NCBI GenBank assembly: GCA_030407085.1
Contig: CM059587.1
Span: 45,730,501 to 45,794,500, forward strand
Direction of reading: 5' to 3'
Length of the DNA stretch: 64,000 nucleotides
Source: Trichopria drosophilae
Taxonomy: Eukaryota > Arthropoda > Insecta > Hymenoptera > Diapriidae
Part shown: one piece after another, positions 48,704-59,273 of the stretch
Layout of the letters: the number at the start of each line of letters is the position of its first letter
Numbering within the stretch: the stretch's first letter is position 1
The notes under the pieces: model-generated
The model's input: the letters and a program-made list of their open reading frames with translations, nothing else
What the model was told of the DNA's origin: nothing
The model's database searches: none
Position numbers and translations under genes: made by a program

Positions 48704-50560
48704 TGTGAAAACAGGAAGTTCTAATGAATGGTGGTCCAATAAATTAGGGAGCCTTAAACAGAGAACAAAACAACTCACGAAGATAGCCAGGAGACTGAGG
48801 AGAGAACACCCCTGGAATAATTACGGGAAGTCAAGAGATGACTACAGAACAGCAGTAAGGGATACTCAGCATACCAGCTGGGTCACACTGGATTACTCTG
48901 CTAGAATATGAATACAACTGGGGAATCTGCTAGATTGGATAAGCTACTTTCCAAGAATCCAGATGCAATACTGGGATCAGTCAGACTACCAGGGGGCAGG
49001 TTAGCGGTATCGGACCAGGAGGCACTGGCCTGTCTCATGGAGGCGCACTTCTCCGGCTTTACGGAGCTGGTATTGCGGTGAGTCTGCTGGTTGGACGGAA
49101 GAAGAGCCTCCGAGGTACTCGGAAGACCTGGACGGCAGCCTGATCATTCCAGACAAAGTGAGGTGGCCCATGCGCTCCTTCAGTCGCTTCAAGTCTGCCG
49201 GGTCAGATGGCGTGTTCCCGGTGATCCTCCAAAGGGCGGGGGATTCGATTGTCGAAGCCATCATGGGACTTGCAAGGGCGAGTCTAGTGCTGGAATACAT
49301 CTTCTGGAGTTGGAAGCAATACAAGATAGTCTTAATACCCAAAGCGGGTAGGAACAGATACACCTTTCCAAAGGATTTTCGCCATATCCGCCTCACATCC
49401 TTTTTATTGAAGCTAATTGAGCGATTAGTGGAGCAACATATTCGAGGATCGGTCGGGAACGGCATTATACAGGGCAGTCCCACTGCTCGAAGAACAAAGA
49501 CTTCGCAATCGGTGCATTTCTCTGGCAATGCAGGAGAGCCGTGGGAGCCAGCTGAGGATTAAGGACAAGGACAAAGGACAAGGTATTTCCCCGCTTTAAT
49601 AACGATTTGTCTATTTGCGGGTCGGCTCTCGGGTGGATCGGTTCGGACATCATAGACAACACAAAATAAAGCCACCCAGAGCCAGTCCCCCCTGCCCCAA
49701 TATCGGCGATCTGTGCCCTAGCGAACACGACGTGGGGATTATTCTATCTTTATCCGAGATAAGACCCATGGCTTACCGATCGCGGATAAGTCAATGACGA
49801 TACCGATAACTACCGGCAGGGATGGTCGACAGCAGTCCAAATTCGTATCTACGCTCAGCAAAGTTCCCTGGTTATTCCAAACACTGGACGTAAGAACAGA
49901 AAATTGCACGGACGAGGATTCGAACTTGGGAACATCGCGACGTTCAGTTCGTTCGGACTAAGACTGACGCCTTAGCCCGTCCGACCATCTCGCAGCTGTA
50001 AGCTGGGGATTAATGCCGGAAATGATGATAGGGATATTTAAGGCCATACAGAAACCGAGACTAACCTATGCTTCGGCAGTGTAGTGGCATCGATCGGATC
50101 AAACGACCTCAAAAGCGCCACTGGAGAAGGTCAGAGGACTTGTTCTGAGATGCAATGAGGACAACACCGATGGCAGCGTTGGGGGCTCTACTGGATGTAG
50201 AACCGTTCCAGCTGGCGTTGAAAGTGGAGGCACTCAAAGCTGCTGGAAGAATTCAATACTCATATGGATGGAAGGTAGGAACGAAACATACCCGCCTTCC
50301 CTCCAGACGAGTTAAGAATGACATACTGCTCATGGTCATGGACAAAACAGTACCAGTACCTGATTGACAAACGGTACACGGTGATCCTGGATACACAGGT
50401 AGTATTAATAAGTAGATTGGGAGGACTTACAATCCTGTAGACCGAGAGTGGTGGACCTATGGTTCACCGATGGATCCAGAATGGCTGGAGGTGCGGGAGC
50501 AGGGGTGTATAGAAGAAACACAGGCATGGACTTCACGTACAAATGACCCTAAAGCTAGTC
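48702..50560 (+). pseudogene. I/LOA/R1-like LINE ORF2, 3' part (outer LINE)
   Basis: It resumes the outer LINE with NEWWSNKLGSLKQRTKQL and RTAVRDTQHTSW, the linker after the endonuclease. It then has RT motifs FKSAGSDGVFPVILQRAG, VLIPKAGRNRYTFPKDFRH and LTSFLLKLIERLVEQHIR. The block holding the YADD active site is deleted. After the SINE at 49563-50000 it continues with MIGIFKAIQKPRLTYASAV, RTTPMAALGALLDVEPF and an RNase H start, LWFTDGSRMAGGAGAGVY. An RNase H domain points to the I/LOA group. Several stops and frameshifts are present. It ends without a recognisable 3' tail near 50560. Confidence 0.75.
49563..50000 (-). mobile_element. tRNA-derived SINE with 13 bp target duplication
   Basis: Read on the minus strand, the head (50000 toward 49910) contains an A-box-like TGGTCGGACGGG (49976-49987) and a B box GTTCGAATCC (49916-49925), spaced as in class II (Leu/Ser-like) tRNAs. 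A tRNA-unrelated body of about 330 bp follows, ending in a short (TTGTCC)n-type tail at 49563-49585. The flanks are AGCTGAGGATTAA (49550-49562) and AGCTGGGGATTAA (50001-50013), a 13 bp target duplication with one mismatch. It is inserted in the outer LINE. Transcription would be by RNA polymerase III from the internal boxes. Confidence 0.87.
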
Positions 50561-50689
50561 CAACTTTTCCAGCCCAGACTTTCGATGCGCCTGGGGCGAA
50601 TAGCACCAAATAAAACATAAGACTCGACTAGAATACGAACTACACTAGAATAAACTTCTATAAATAATAATGTAGGTATATAAATTCTT

Positions 50690-51950
50690 TACACAAAAGA
50701 AAATTTTTATTTCAAATATTCAAGCCCATTTTCTCCTTCGTTATAGTATTTAATATCGCCAACCACTCGTTTGGAAAAAGCGTTTGCAAACTTGAGTAGT
50801 TAATTGTGATTCCTCCTGTTCTTATTTTTAAATCTTTATCGAGTGCAAGATAAAATCAGTCCTTTAACAAATAAATGAATTTTATGAACACATTCCTCAA
50901 GAACTTCATCTTCAGACTGATTATATGTAATATCAGAAGAATTTGGCATTGCAATATCCACTTCACGAAGTCCATATAAAAAAGGAGATTTTATTCTGGA
51001 TCCCTCGTGTAAATTAATTTCACAGAAATTCGTTTCTTTCTCATTTTCGTCATTATTTTCGTCATAATTAGTTTCAAAGTTAAATTCTTTAACTTCTCAA
51101 TTCTTCTTGTTCAACTATTTCGTGGAGGTAATTGATGCAATTGGAATAATCAGAAATTTGTATTTTTATCCGGAACACAATCACAATACAGTAGAACCCC
51201 CTTTTAACGCCACCTCCGTTTATCGACATACTCTTTTCTACGACACTAGTGACACCCCATTTAACGACATACCAGCGATTCCCGTCATCCCCACCACGTC
51301 TAAACGCTTCCCATCACCAGACGGCGCATGTATACGTGCATAGCCCGCGAAACAACCGCATTGGTCAAGTGACATGTGACGTCACTTTAGCATGCTTGTC
51401 AATGGGTTGCGGTGGGGGAACGCACTTTTCTAGCTGGCATGTCGATAAACGGGAGTTTGAGGGGAAGTCGCGGAACCGACCCATGTCGTAAAAAGGGGGT
51501 TCTACTGTATACTACACAATTTTACTTGCTTCGTCTAAAGCCACGATGTATAGACGTTTTGTCATTACTTTTGCAGCTATTTCTATCAATGACTTGTCAG
51601 AAGTATATGATTTCATTGATTTTAATATAGTCTTTATGAAACGGGAAGAACAAATGTGGAATATGTCTAGCTGGGTGTTTGTGTGGGTATTGTTCATTAT
51701 TTCGTTACAAAATATTTTATGTAGATACATAGACAACTTACAACCATTGAATGATCGACAAAATGCTTGTAAAATTGCAATGCTAAAGTCCGATTCCGCT
51801 ATAAGTAGGATGAGCATTCAGATTGGATATATCCTGGTCGCACAGAATTTGGCCACTTCTCTATCCAGAATCAAAGAGAATCCAGGGTTAAGATATGTGA
51901 AATGCTGTATCTGTATCGGGATTTTCGATTTTATCTAGTAAGTACGTATT
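50690..51950 (-). pseudogene. Decayed transposase-like coding region
   Basis: On the minus strand the segment 51950-51512 is nearly open and reads, among others, SDFSIAILQAFCRSFNGCKL, then DIFHICSSRFIKTILKSMK and VALDEASKI. Left of the pogo-type MITE (51189-51507) the same strand continues with an acidic stretch and SEDEVLEECVHKIHLF, then further broken frames. The pattern (VTDFS-like start, long helix, then HxCSSxFIK) resembles host-like transposase proteins with N-terminal zinc fingers seen in arthropods; this is from memory and uncertain. Stops and frameshifts are common. The plus-strand frame 51546-51938 overlaps it and I consider it a shadow. Confidence 0.45.
51189..51507. mobile_element. 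pogo/Tigger-type MITE (319 bp)
   Basis: Left terminus CAGTAGAACCCCCTTTTAAC and right terminus in reverse complement CAGTAGAACCCCCTTTTTAC. TA duplication at 51187-51188 and 51508-51509. Subterminal GTTTATCGACATA is mirrored by ATGTCGATAAACG. No transposase. It is the best preserved of the four CAGTAG elements and splits a transposase-like remnant. Confidence 0.88.
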
Positions 51951-52220
51951 TTGGGGAGTTAAAATAAGGTACCCATGGTCCATATGGCCGAAACACTTCT
52001 CACACCCCTCCACGTGACAAAAAACGCCTTTTTCCATAATTATTTTTTTCTAATAAACGAGTCGATAAAAAATTCTAAAACAACTCATGAAAGTAGGGTG
52101 TCCTTTAAGCACACATTTTTTGAACCATATAGACTTCTAAATGGATCTCCTAAAAAATAACTAAAGAATTGCAAACAAAAGTTTACCGAAAGTTGACCGA
52201 GATAGATTATTTTTTATTAT
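51951..52220. other. Spacer between remnants
   Basis: There is no gene. A 61-codon frame at 51975 has no recognised domain. Confidence 0.35.
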
Positions 52221-54480
52221 TTGGAGCGGAGTAATTTATTTTTATTATTAACAGCTCGCAATTTTCTTTCTTTAACAAAATTTTGTGAAAACTCATCTAG
52301 CCGCATAAAACCGAATATATATTTAGTGAACTCTTTTTTTTTAATCTCTGGGTCCATACTGCATATCGCCATATATCGACCACCAGATGCGCCATTCAGT
52401 TCAATCTCAGCTACATTTTAAAGATATGTTCTTTTAGTCAGTCAAATGGGCCAGGCAACATCCAACTATGACTTGATTACAGTAGAGTTTGATTTAAAAA
52501 TTCCATCCGCACCGTTAGTAATAAGAGCTTCTCATGTTCATCTTTTCTGCAATGACGTAAAAAATCAAAATGGGATGTTTACCACTCTTCGGATGAAATT
52601 GAGGACCGACAGATGTTCCTTACAAAAGTACTCATTAATCTGTATGTATGACATACAGTCTATGACATAGGCTCCGATAGTTACCATAAATATGAAAAAT
52701 CATAACCCATGGATGACCAATGAGATCAGGTCTTTGATCAAACAGCGTAACAAGCTATATAAAAGGTTTAAATGTAACGGATACTTAATTACATACCTAA
52801 ACTTCAAGGAAATGGGTACTAGAACAAGGCGATTATTCTTCAAGGCCCCCACCAACTTCTGTGCAAATCGTCTAGTTTCTCTAATGGCATCGAAATAAGT
52901 ATAGAAAACTTGGACTAGTTGAACCCAAACAACTTCCCCCACCTTTAATCCACTCCCTAGATAATCTGAATAAATATTTTTGATTCTTTCGCTTAATTTC
53001 TATGATTCGCCGGATATGTTTCACTCTTCTACAATAAAATTGGATAACTTGACTAATGCCGTTAAATCAATTGCATCCAAGTAGGCCGGATGTGATGGCA
53101 CAGACTGCAACTGAATCCTACCTGCCTGGCCAGTAATTGCTCAACCAGTTCCTGATCTGTTGAATACTAGTCTGGAGTCTGGAGTATTTCCACAAGATTG
53201 AAAATTCTCGCTCATCAGATCTACAAACAAAATACCATCAGTATTAACACCATGAGACTATCGACCAATCTCTGCTACCTTGCTAAAAAACTCGAACGCA
53301 TTGTGCAGAATCAACTGTCCCACTGTCTCAATCGGAATTTCGGAAAGGTTGCATCACGCAGATTGCTTTAATATCCATGGATCATGCACGTACGAGTATA
53401 GAGCACGGTATGATAGCTATTTTTCTTATGGTTGATTTTTCTAAGGCATTCGACACGGTCGACGTGTCTCCTCTTCTGCTGAAACTCAAGGCATTAAGTA
53501 TTTCACCGATAGCTTTAAAACGGTTTGCTCTCTATTTGACAAACCGGATGAAAGCAGTAACTGGAGTGAGCGGTGAACGCTCGTAGTGGGTCGAGGTATT
53601 TGCAGGAGTACCCCAAAGTTCTATAATGGGAGCTCTACTTTTCTCAATACTCATAAACGATATCTCGGGACTCCTAGCATCACACATACTGTTCGCAGAT
53701 GACTTGCAGCTTATGATCCAATGTAAACTAGCAGATCTTGATCAAACTGTTGCTCACCTAAACACTAATGCTGCATATATATATATATATATCGAATTTT
53801 GCTAAAGCAATCAAACTGTCACTTAATGTAGCTAAGACGAAGGCAACAGTTCTGGGATCGGCCTATAACTTACGAATTATCTCCAGAATAGGGCAGCCCA
53901 ATATCAATATCGACGGGAGAACAATACCAACATTAAACGTCACCACTTAAAATTGATTCTTCACTGACATGGAACGCGGAAGTCACTCAAATATCCAAAT
54001 ACGTAAATTCTATACTACATAGGCTAATTCTAAATAATAGATTACAGAAAGAAAGCCTTATCGACCACAACTTAGGCAGACACTAGTCATTTCACTGATT
54101 TTCCTACCTCGATGACAGTTCTGCAGTTCTCAGGGATATCTCCAACTCGTGCCGAGATAAATGACAGAGACTGCTAAACCAATGTATGCGTTTTACTTAA
54201 ATCTTTTACTTAAAGCATGACTGTCACGACACACCCTACCCTCGTAAGTTGCATCTATCAAGTGCAGATACTTCATTGGTAGTCTTGTAACATCTTTAAA
54301 TATCAAGCACGCTATCTTAAAGTTTGGTTTACTCATCGTTCGGGGACTAGTAATCGTTCTACTAGAGTTATCAGGGAAGATCTTGTCAGATGGCAAAGAG
54401 TAGACTCGTACTTCAACTCTTCCCATCTACATCAACAAATCATCAACCCCTGGTATGTTCAAATCATCTTTCTCTAAGTG
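52221..54480 (+). pseudogene. Heavily decayed Jockey-type LINE ORF2
   Basis: Scattered frames spell LINE ORF2 landmarks in order. IAIYRPPDAPFSS (endonuclease) is near 52370; NPWMTNEIRSLIKQRNKLYK (linker) near 52710; VDFSKAFDTVDVSPLLLKL near 53430; GVPQSSIMGALLFSILIND near 53610; the catalytic FADDLQLM near 53694; and LSLNVAKTKATVLGSA near 53815. A C-terminal region with NQCMRFT and HDTPYPRKL is near 54180-54250. There are many stops and frameshifts and a (TA)n insertion at 53776-53792. No ORF1 and no clear tail. It is more decayed than the LINE at 42947-48701, so probably older. Confidence 0.75.
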
Positions 54481-56370
54481 TCTCCTCTCGTTAGACAAAT
54501 TCTAACTCATCGTTACTCTATATATACTCATAATAGTCACTCTCAGTTCGGTCTGTGGGACTGCATTCTTTTCCGCTGTATACTGATTTTTCTGCGTTTC
54601 CAAATCTATATCCTATCAGTCTCTTACTGTCGTCACCTTCACTACGGGTTTTATATGATAAAACATCCCACATGCCTACCTCTTGCGCCTTTTCCCTTCT
54701 TCACATTTTTCATTTCGTCATCTATACACAGAGAAAAGTGTTTTATACCCAGTATTAGAATTCTTATGCCCCGTAAAAGATAGTATTTTACGCATAGGGA
54801 TTGCCATCCTTCTATTACCTGTTAAAAGACGAAGATTTTAGATTATTCTAACCAATACGTCAGTTTATTTTAGCCTTTTCTATTTAACTAAAAGCAATTT
54901 CTGTTTATGGAAATTTATCTAGCAAATTAAAATATTAAAAATGCCTTCATTTAGTCATAATGAAACATTCTTTTAAAATAGGAGAGTTTAATACAGTTTC
55001 GTATAACCTGTCAAAAACAAATGCTGAAAGACGGAGGATTTTACTAGTTATAATATTTCTTTTAAGGGCTATAATACACTTTTTAAAAGCCAAGGGATAG
55101 TAACTGCTAAAACACACTTTTCTGAGTGTATTTTATCTGTTAATTTTAACTCATGCTCACTAGTTTAGTAATTAATTCTAGTTATAGTTACACATTTGTA
55201 AATCCCCTGTTAGAAATTGGTCCATTTTTTCTTAGAGTGGTCATGTCCCTTATACCTTTAATATAGTAAATAAGAATGGTTTCATTTCTACCAGGGTCAT
55301 TATCTGTAATATTAATTCAATTGGCCGTAAGGTAATGCGATCCTCGCAACCAAGGCTTATGAAATAAATAAATACAACAAAATACATTTCATTTGTTACA
55401 TATGCGAAAGTTGGAGCTGGTATTTCGGCATTATTGATGCGCTAAAGTGGAAAAACAGCGAAAAAACGCATTAAGCTCACCAAACTACGTAGAAAAAACT
55501 TTTCAAAACTCGGATTATACTAGAAATGTAATTTTACCTTGAAATAGAAAGTTCACGGGTGCTTGCTGAAACTTTTTACTACTTTTTACGAATTCAGCGA
55601 AACAACATACATACGAAAACCTTCTAAAAACTTAGCTTATATTATAAATAAAATTTAATCTTAAAATTGCGATTTTCAAAGACAAGAGTGTCTGGAACAA
55701 ATTTTTACTACTCTTTATATACAGCGTATGAAATAACATAAACATACTCTCTCAAACCATTATAACAACTGAGACAAACTTTTTCCATTGCACTTTATGT
55801 TGCTTGCGGGGCTGGTCATTATATCGACCAGCAGTCAAGTGTGGGCTCTACCTGAGATATCCAGTGATTTTATGTATAAATTTTTCATTTTATAAGAGAT
55901 CAATTTGTACTGAAATTTACCCGCAGACAACAAGTTCACATTTTAATATACACCCCGACAGTGCGAGTTTGCACGTATTATAGCGCAGATTTTTACATTG
56001 GCTCTTATAGAAACGGTTACGACAAGAAATCGTTGAGTCAAATATAAACGATCGTCTTAAAATAATAGCGGTGCACGGGGGCACGTTCCCGTGAGCGCTC
56101 TGCTGAGCCCCTGTAGAACCTAGTACCTCTGTTTTATCCTACGTGTAAGCATTGATTGTACTACGAAGTTCCCGTTCAACCTAATCGGCGCGCATCGAGC
56201 GAAGATGCCATATTGCTCACGCCCAGCCCTATAACTACATTTTCCGTTTATGTCGCTGTTATTGTACCCTCTTCTCGAAACGATCGTATGGTGGCGCTAG
56301 TGCGTGTGTCTAAGGTCTAAGGCTATTTTGGCGGTTTCGGCTGTATATATGGACACTCGATTCGGAAACT
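54481..56370. other. Non-coding stretch with a ~130 bp tandem repeat
   Basis: There is no gene. At about 55440-55790 a degenerate repeat with period of about 130 bp is seen, with CAGCG marks at about 55456, 55595 and 55722. A single CTACCAGGG end lies near 55293. A perfect 7 bp stem GCTGGTC/GACCAGC is at about 55810-55832. The GC content rises from about 56050, ending in a TATATATGG at 56343 that could be a promoter element, without a gene I can attach to it. Confidence 0.4.
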
Positions 56371-56535
56371 ACATTCGGTGTTCGGCACGAAAACTAGGAC
56401 AATTAAACGTTTGCATCGAATACTAGGATTTTTAATTTTTCGACACGAAGCCTAGGTCATTTCAATTTCGGCGCGAAGAACAGGTTGTTCCATTTCTTCG
56501 GCTCGAAAAACTGGATATTTCATATTTTACAATGA
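56371..56535. repeat. Minisatellite of ~29 bp units (CACGAA-CTAGG)
   Basis: About five diverged units, each with a core CGACACGAAGCCTAGG or similar followed by an AT-rich part. The same units appear in inverted orientation at about 56985-57027 and 58576-58680, on either side of the element at 57028-58575. Confidence 0.7.
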
Positions 56536-57027
56536 TAATGATGACGATGAAAGAGATAACAATGCTACAGGGATATCTATTGTAAATGTTAAATATGCTA
56601 ACGAATCTGGCGCGAAAAGCTTGTTTTTACTCTCTAAATTCCTTGGAATGAAAATTGAGCCACTCTTCTATTAAGAGTGAAAATTTCACTCTATGAAGAG
56701 TGACACATATATATGTGTGTCTGCCATATATACAGAAAGAAGGCTATTTCTAACCTTATCCTTATGCGTTTTTTTAAGTCGCGTGACATAAAAAAAATAT
56801 GACGTCATAGAAACGAAGTAGGAGATAGTTGCAATTTACTCCTCTGTCCTAGAGTCGAGCAACCGTACAGTTAAAAGGATTTACATCCTCATATGGCCAA
56901 TTTGAGAGCGTTGGAACTCATCTCTGAATCAACGAATTTAGACGCATATAGAATTACAGAGCGGATAGGCTGGATAAATTGAAATGACCTATGCTTGTGT
57001 CGAAAAATAAAAAATCCTAGTATTCCA

Positions 57028-58575
57028 CCCAGCAATTGAATTTGGATAGAGTTGTATAGAATTGGATTCAATTATGAAATTCGGAATCCATACTTTGGTC
57101 AACGGTGAATCCATTTGAATACGCAAATACAATTCTATTCGTTCATACGAATAAAAACGTTACTTTCTGAATTCATATTAATCCAAAAAAAGTTTTCTTT
57201 TTAAAAATTAAATCTTAAATACATCCGTATTCCACATTACGGATTCAAAACTATCTAAGTGTATTCATTTCAATCCAAAAATAGTTTCCTATTTAAAAAC
57301 GAAACATTGAACGCATCCGTATTCAACATTACGGATTAAAAGTAGCCAAGTGTATTCATTTCAATCAAAAATGTTTCCTTCTTAAAAACGAAATATTGAA
57401 TGCATCCGTATTCGACATTACGGATTCAGAACTATCTAAGCGTATTCATTTCAATGCAAAAAAAGTTTTCTATCAAAAACGAAACTTTGAATATATCTTT
57501 ATTCAACATTACGGATTCAAAACTATCTAAGCGTATTCATTTCAATGCAAAAAAAGTTTTCTTTCAAAAAATAAACTTTGTATACATCCGTATTTAATAT
57601 TACCGACTCAAAACTATCCAAGTGAATTCATTTCAATCCAAAAAAAGTTTCCTTCTTCAAAATGAAATATTGAATGCCTCCGTATTCAACGTTACGGATT
57701 CAAAACTATCTAAGCGTATTCATTTCAATGCAAAAAAAGTTTTCTTTCAAAAAATAAACTTTGAATAAATCTGTATTCAATATTACGGATTCAAAACTAT
57801 CTAATTGTGTTCGTAAAATTGAATACAGATCGATTACTTTTTCTGAACTTTAATCCGGCAAATTACGCTTCCGATTGTATTCGGAAAATTGAATACAGAT
57901 GGATTACTTTCTTGGGAATTCAATCCATTTGAATACGTGTAATGCGGAATCTCGTTCATGAGCGATTATCGACTCATGGTCGAACTCCAACAAGATGGCG
58001 ACGTCTCGCACGTGGCGGGACGTTCGAAATTATAAAAAAAAGGAACAGTGTTGTTGCAAATAAACCACACCCACTAAACTTGGTGAATCAACCACAGCTT
58101 TTATTTAGCTTCGTACTCCTTCTTTTCCGTATCCAGATTGTCGAGATTTGTACAGATTCGAAACTCGGCAACCGTTCCAACTTCGTGCGTAACTTAAAAA
58201 ATTGAACCGACCTGTTCTGTATACATTCACTTGTGCCTTCCACTAGCTCTTACTGAATATACTTCTTTAACATGTTTAACTCTATTTTTCTTTTACGGAA
58301 CTCCGACTGAGCACGTTTTCGGAAAAACCACGAGCTCGACTTAGCTCTTTCTCCTCGACGACCAGAGACAGAGTGTTCGCACGCATTTCGCCCGGAACTT
58401 CCTGACCGCGTTCCTTTTTCCCCTATTCAATCCGCGTTCGCCAAATTCCGACCTAACTTTCATTTACGGTATTCGTTTTTCAAAATAATCTTACATACGT
58501 ATTTACGGAATCAAAGTATGAATTCAAAATGAATTGAAATTTTCAATCCAATCCTATCCAATCTCGATTGCTGGG
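57028..58575. mobile_element. CCCAGCAA-terminal element with internal ~91 bp array
   Basis: Left terminus CCCAGCAATTGAATTTGGAT, right terminus in reverse complement CCCAGCAATCGAGATTGGAT. The left half is a seven-unit tandem array. The right half is GC-richer (58000-58450) and has no recognised gene. The insertion boundaries are supported by an uninterrupted inverted paralogue of the target at about 56400-56430. Probable target duplication is CA or similar. The element shares termini and array type with 23037-24012. Confidence 0.78.
57180..57835. repeat. Tandem array, ~91 bp unit, about seven copies
   Basis: Successive GGATT marks lie at about 57241, 57333, 57422, 57513, 57604, 57696 and 57787 (steps 89-92). 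Each unit reads CATTACGGATTCAAAACTAT, then ATTCATTTCAATGCAAAAAA, then AAACTTTGAA and CATCCGTATTC. Plus-strand frames such as 57400-57597 are by-products. Confidence 0.9.
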
Positions 58576-58680
58576 CATGCAAACGTCTTATCCTAGTTTA
58601 GTGCTTTAACGAGGAATCCTAGTCTTCGTGTCAGATTTGAGATATCCTAGTCTTCGTATCGAGCGTCGATATACGATAAC

Positions 58681-59241
58681 ATTATTACGCGGGAATGTTA
58701 AATACTGTTCATATCAATATTGCCTCGCGATCATGTTTTTTATATTTTCGCGGACATCGACTACGAACAGAGCAGAACTTGCGCAAGCAGAGAGACAAAG
58801 AAAGACAAGAGGCGTGGCGAGTAGAGGAAGAACGATTACAGACTCCAGTCTGTTTTCCATGCAAGAGGAACAAAGAAAGTAGTTTCATGGAGAACGGCAT
58901 ACGAGTGTGTTTTCCATCCAGGATCCGATATTGCCGCATTATTATAAAGTGACGGAGAAAAAAGAGTCCTCGTGGAGAGGGGAGGAAAGAGAGGATCAGA
59001 ATATGCACATGTCGATCAATTAGAAAGACAAAGACGGAAAATTGCGGTCAGCGCCACCATGCAGGTGGAACACACACTACAAGTTTCATGTTTACCAGCA
59101 ATCTGACCAATCTGACTACGCTTTAACATGGGAATGTAAACGTCTATATATGGAGTAATAAGAGCTATATTCGGTGTATATACGAATCATTCTGTTTGAT
59201 TTGACAGTGCTTTGTGGTGCTTTGTCGCACCAGCCGTGAAT
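58681..59241. other. Purine-rich stretch before a candidate first exon
   Basis: Around 58755-58860 both 84- and 85-codon frames are open; one contains EQNLRKQRDKERQEAW, which could be a coiled coil, but the purine-rich DNA makes this unreliable. A TATATATGG at about 59144 lies upstream of the candidate start at 59242. Confidence 0.35.
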
Positions 59242-59273
59242 ATGATTTCCTCGATTGTCTCGCGGCTGGTCAT
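59242..59273 (+). CDS. Candidate short first coding exon
   Basis: ATG at 59242 followed by ten codons (MISSIVSRLV) and 2 nt, ending at a near-perfect donor AT/GTAAGTAT. A TATA-like box lies about 100 bp upstream. The sequence could start a small mitochondrial or membrane protein. The best downstream exon (61249-61346) does not match its phase directly, so a middle exon would be needed; I could not identify one. No homology recognised. Confidence 0.3.

Noticed and set aside
51546..51938. Plus-strand 130-codon frame with a good donor at its end
   Set aside because: The opposite strand carries a better, family-like coding trace across the same region, and the plus frame starts right after a MITE. 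The donor match is probably chance.
58709..58952. Charged, possibly coiled-coil frame containing RKQRDKERQEAW
   Set aside because: The DNA is purine-rich, which creates Lys/Arg/Glu-rich frames by chance. Overlapping frames are also open and no splice structure supports it.
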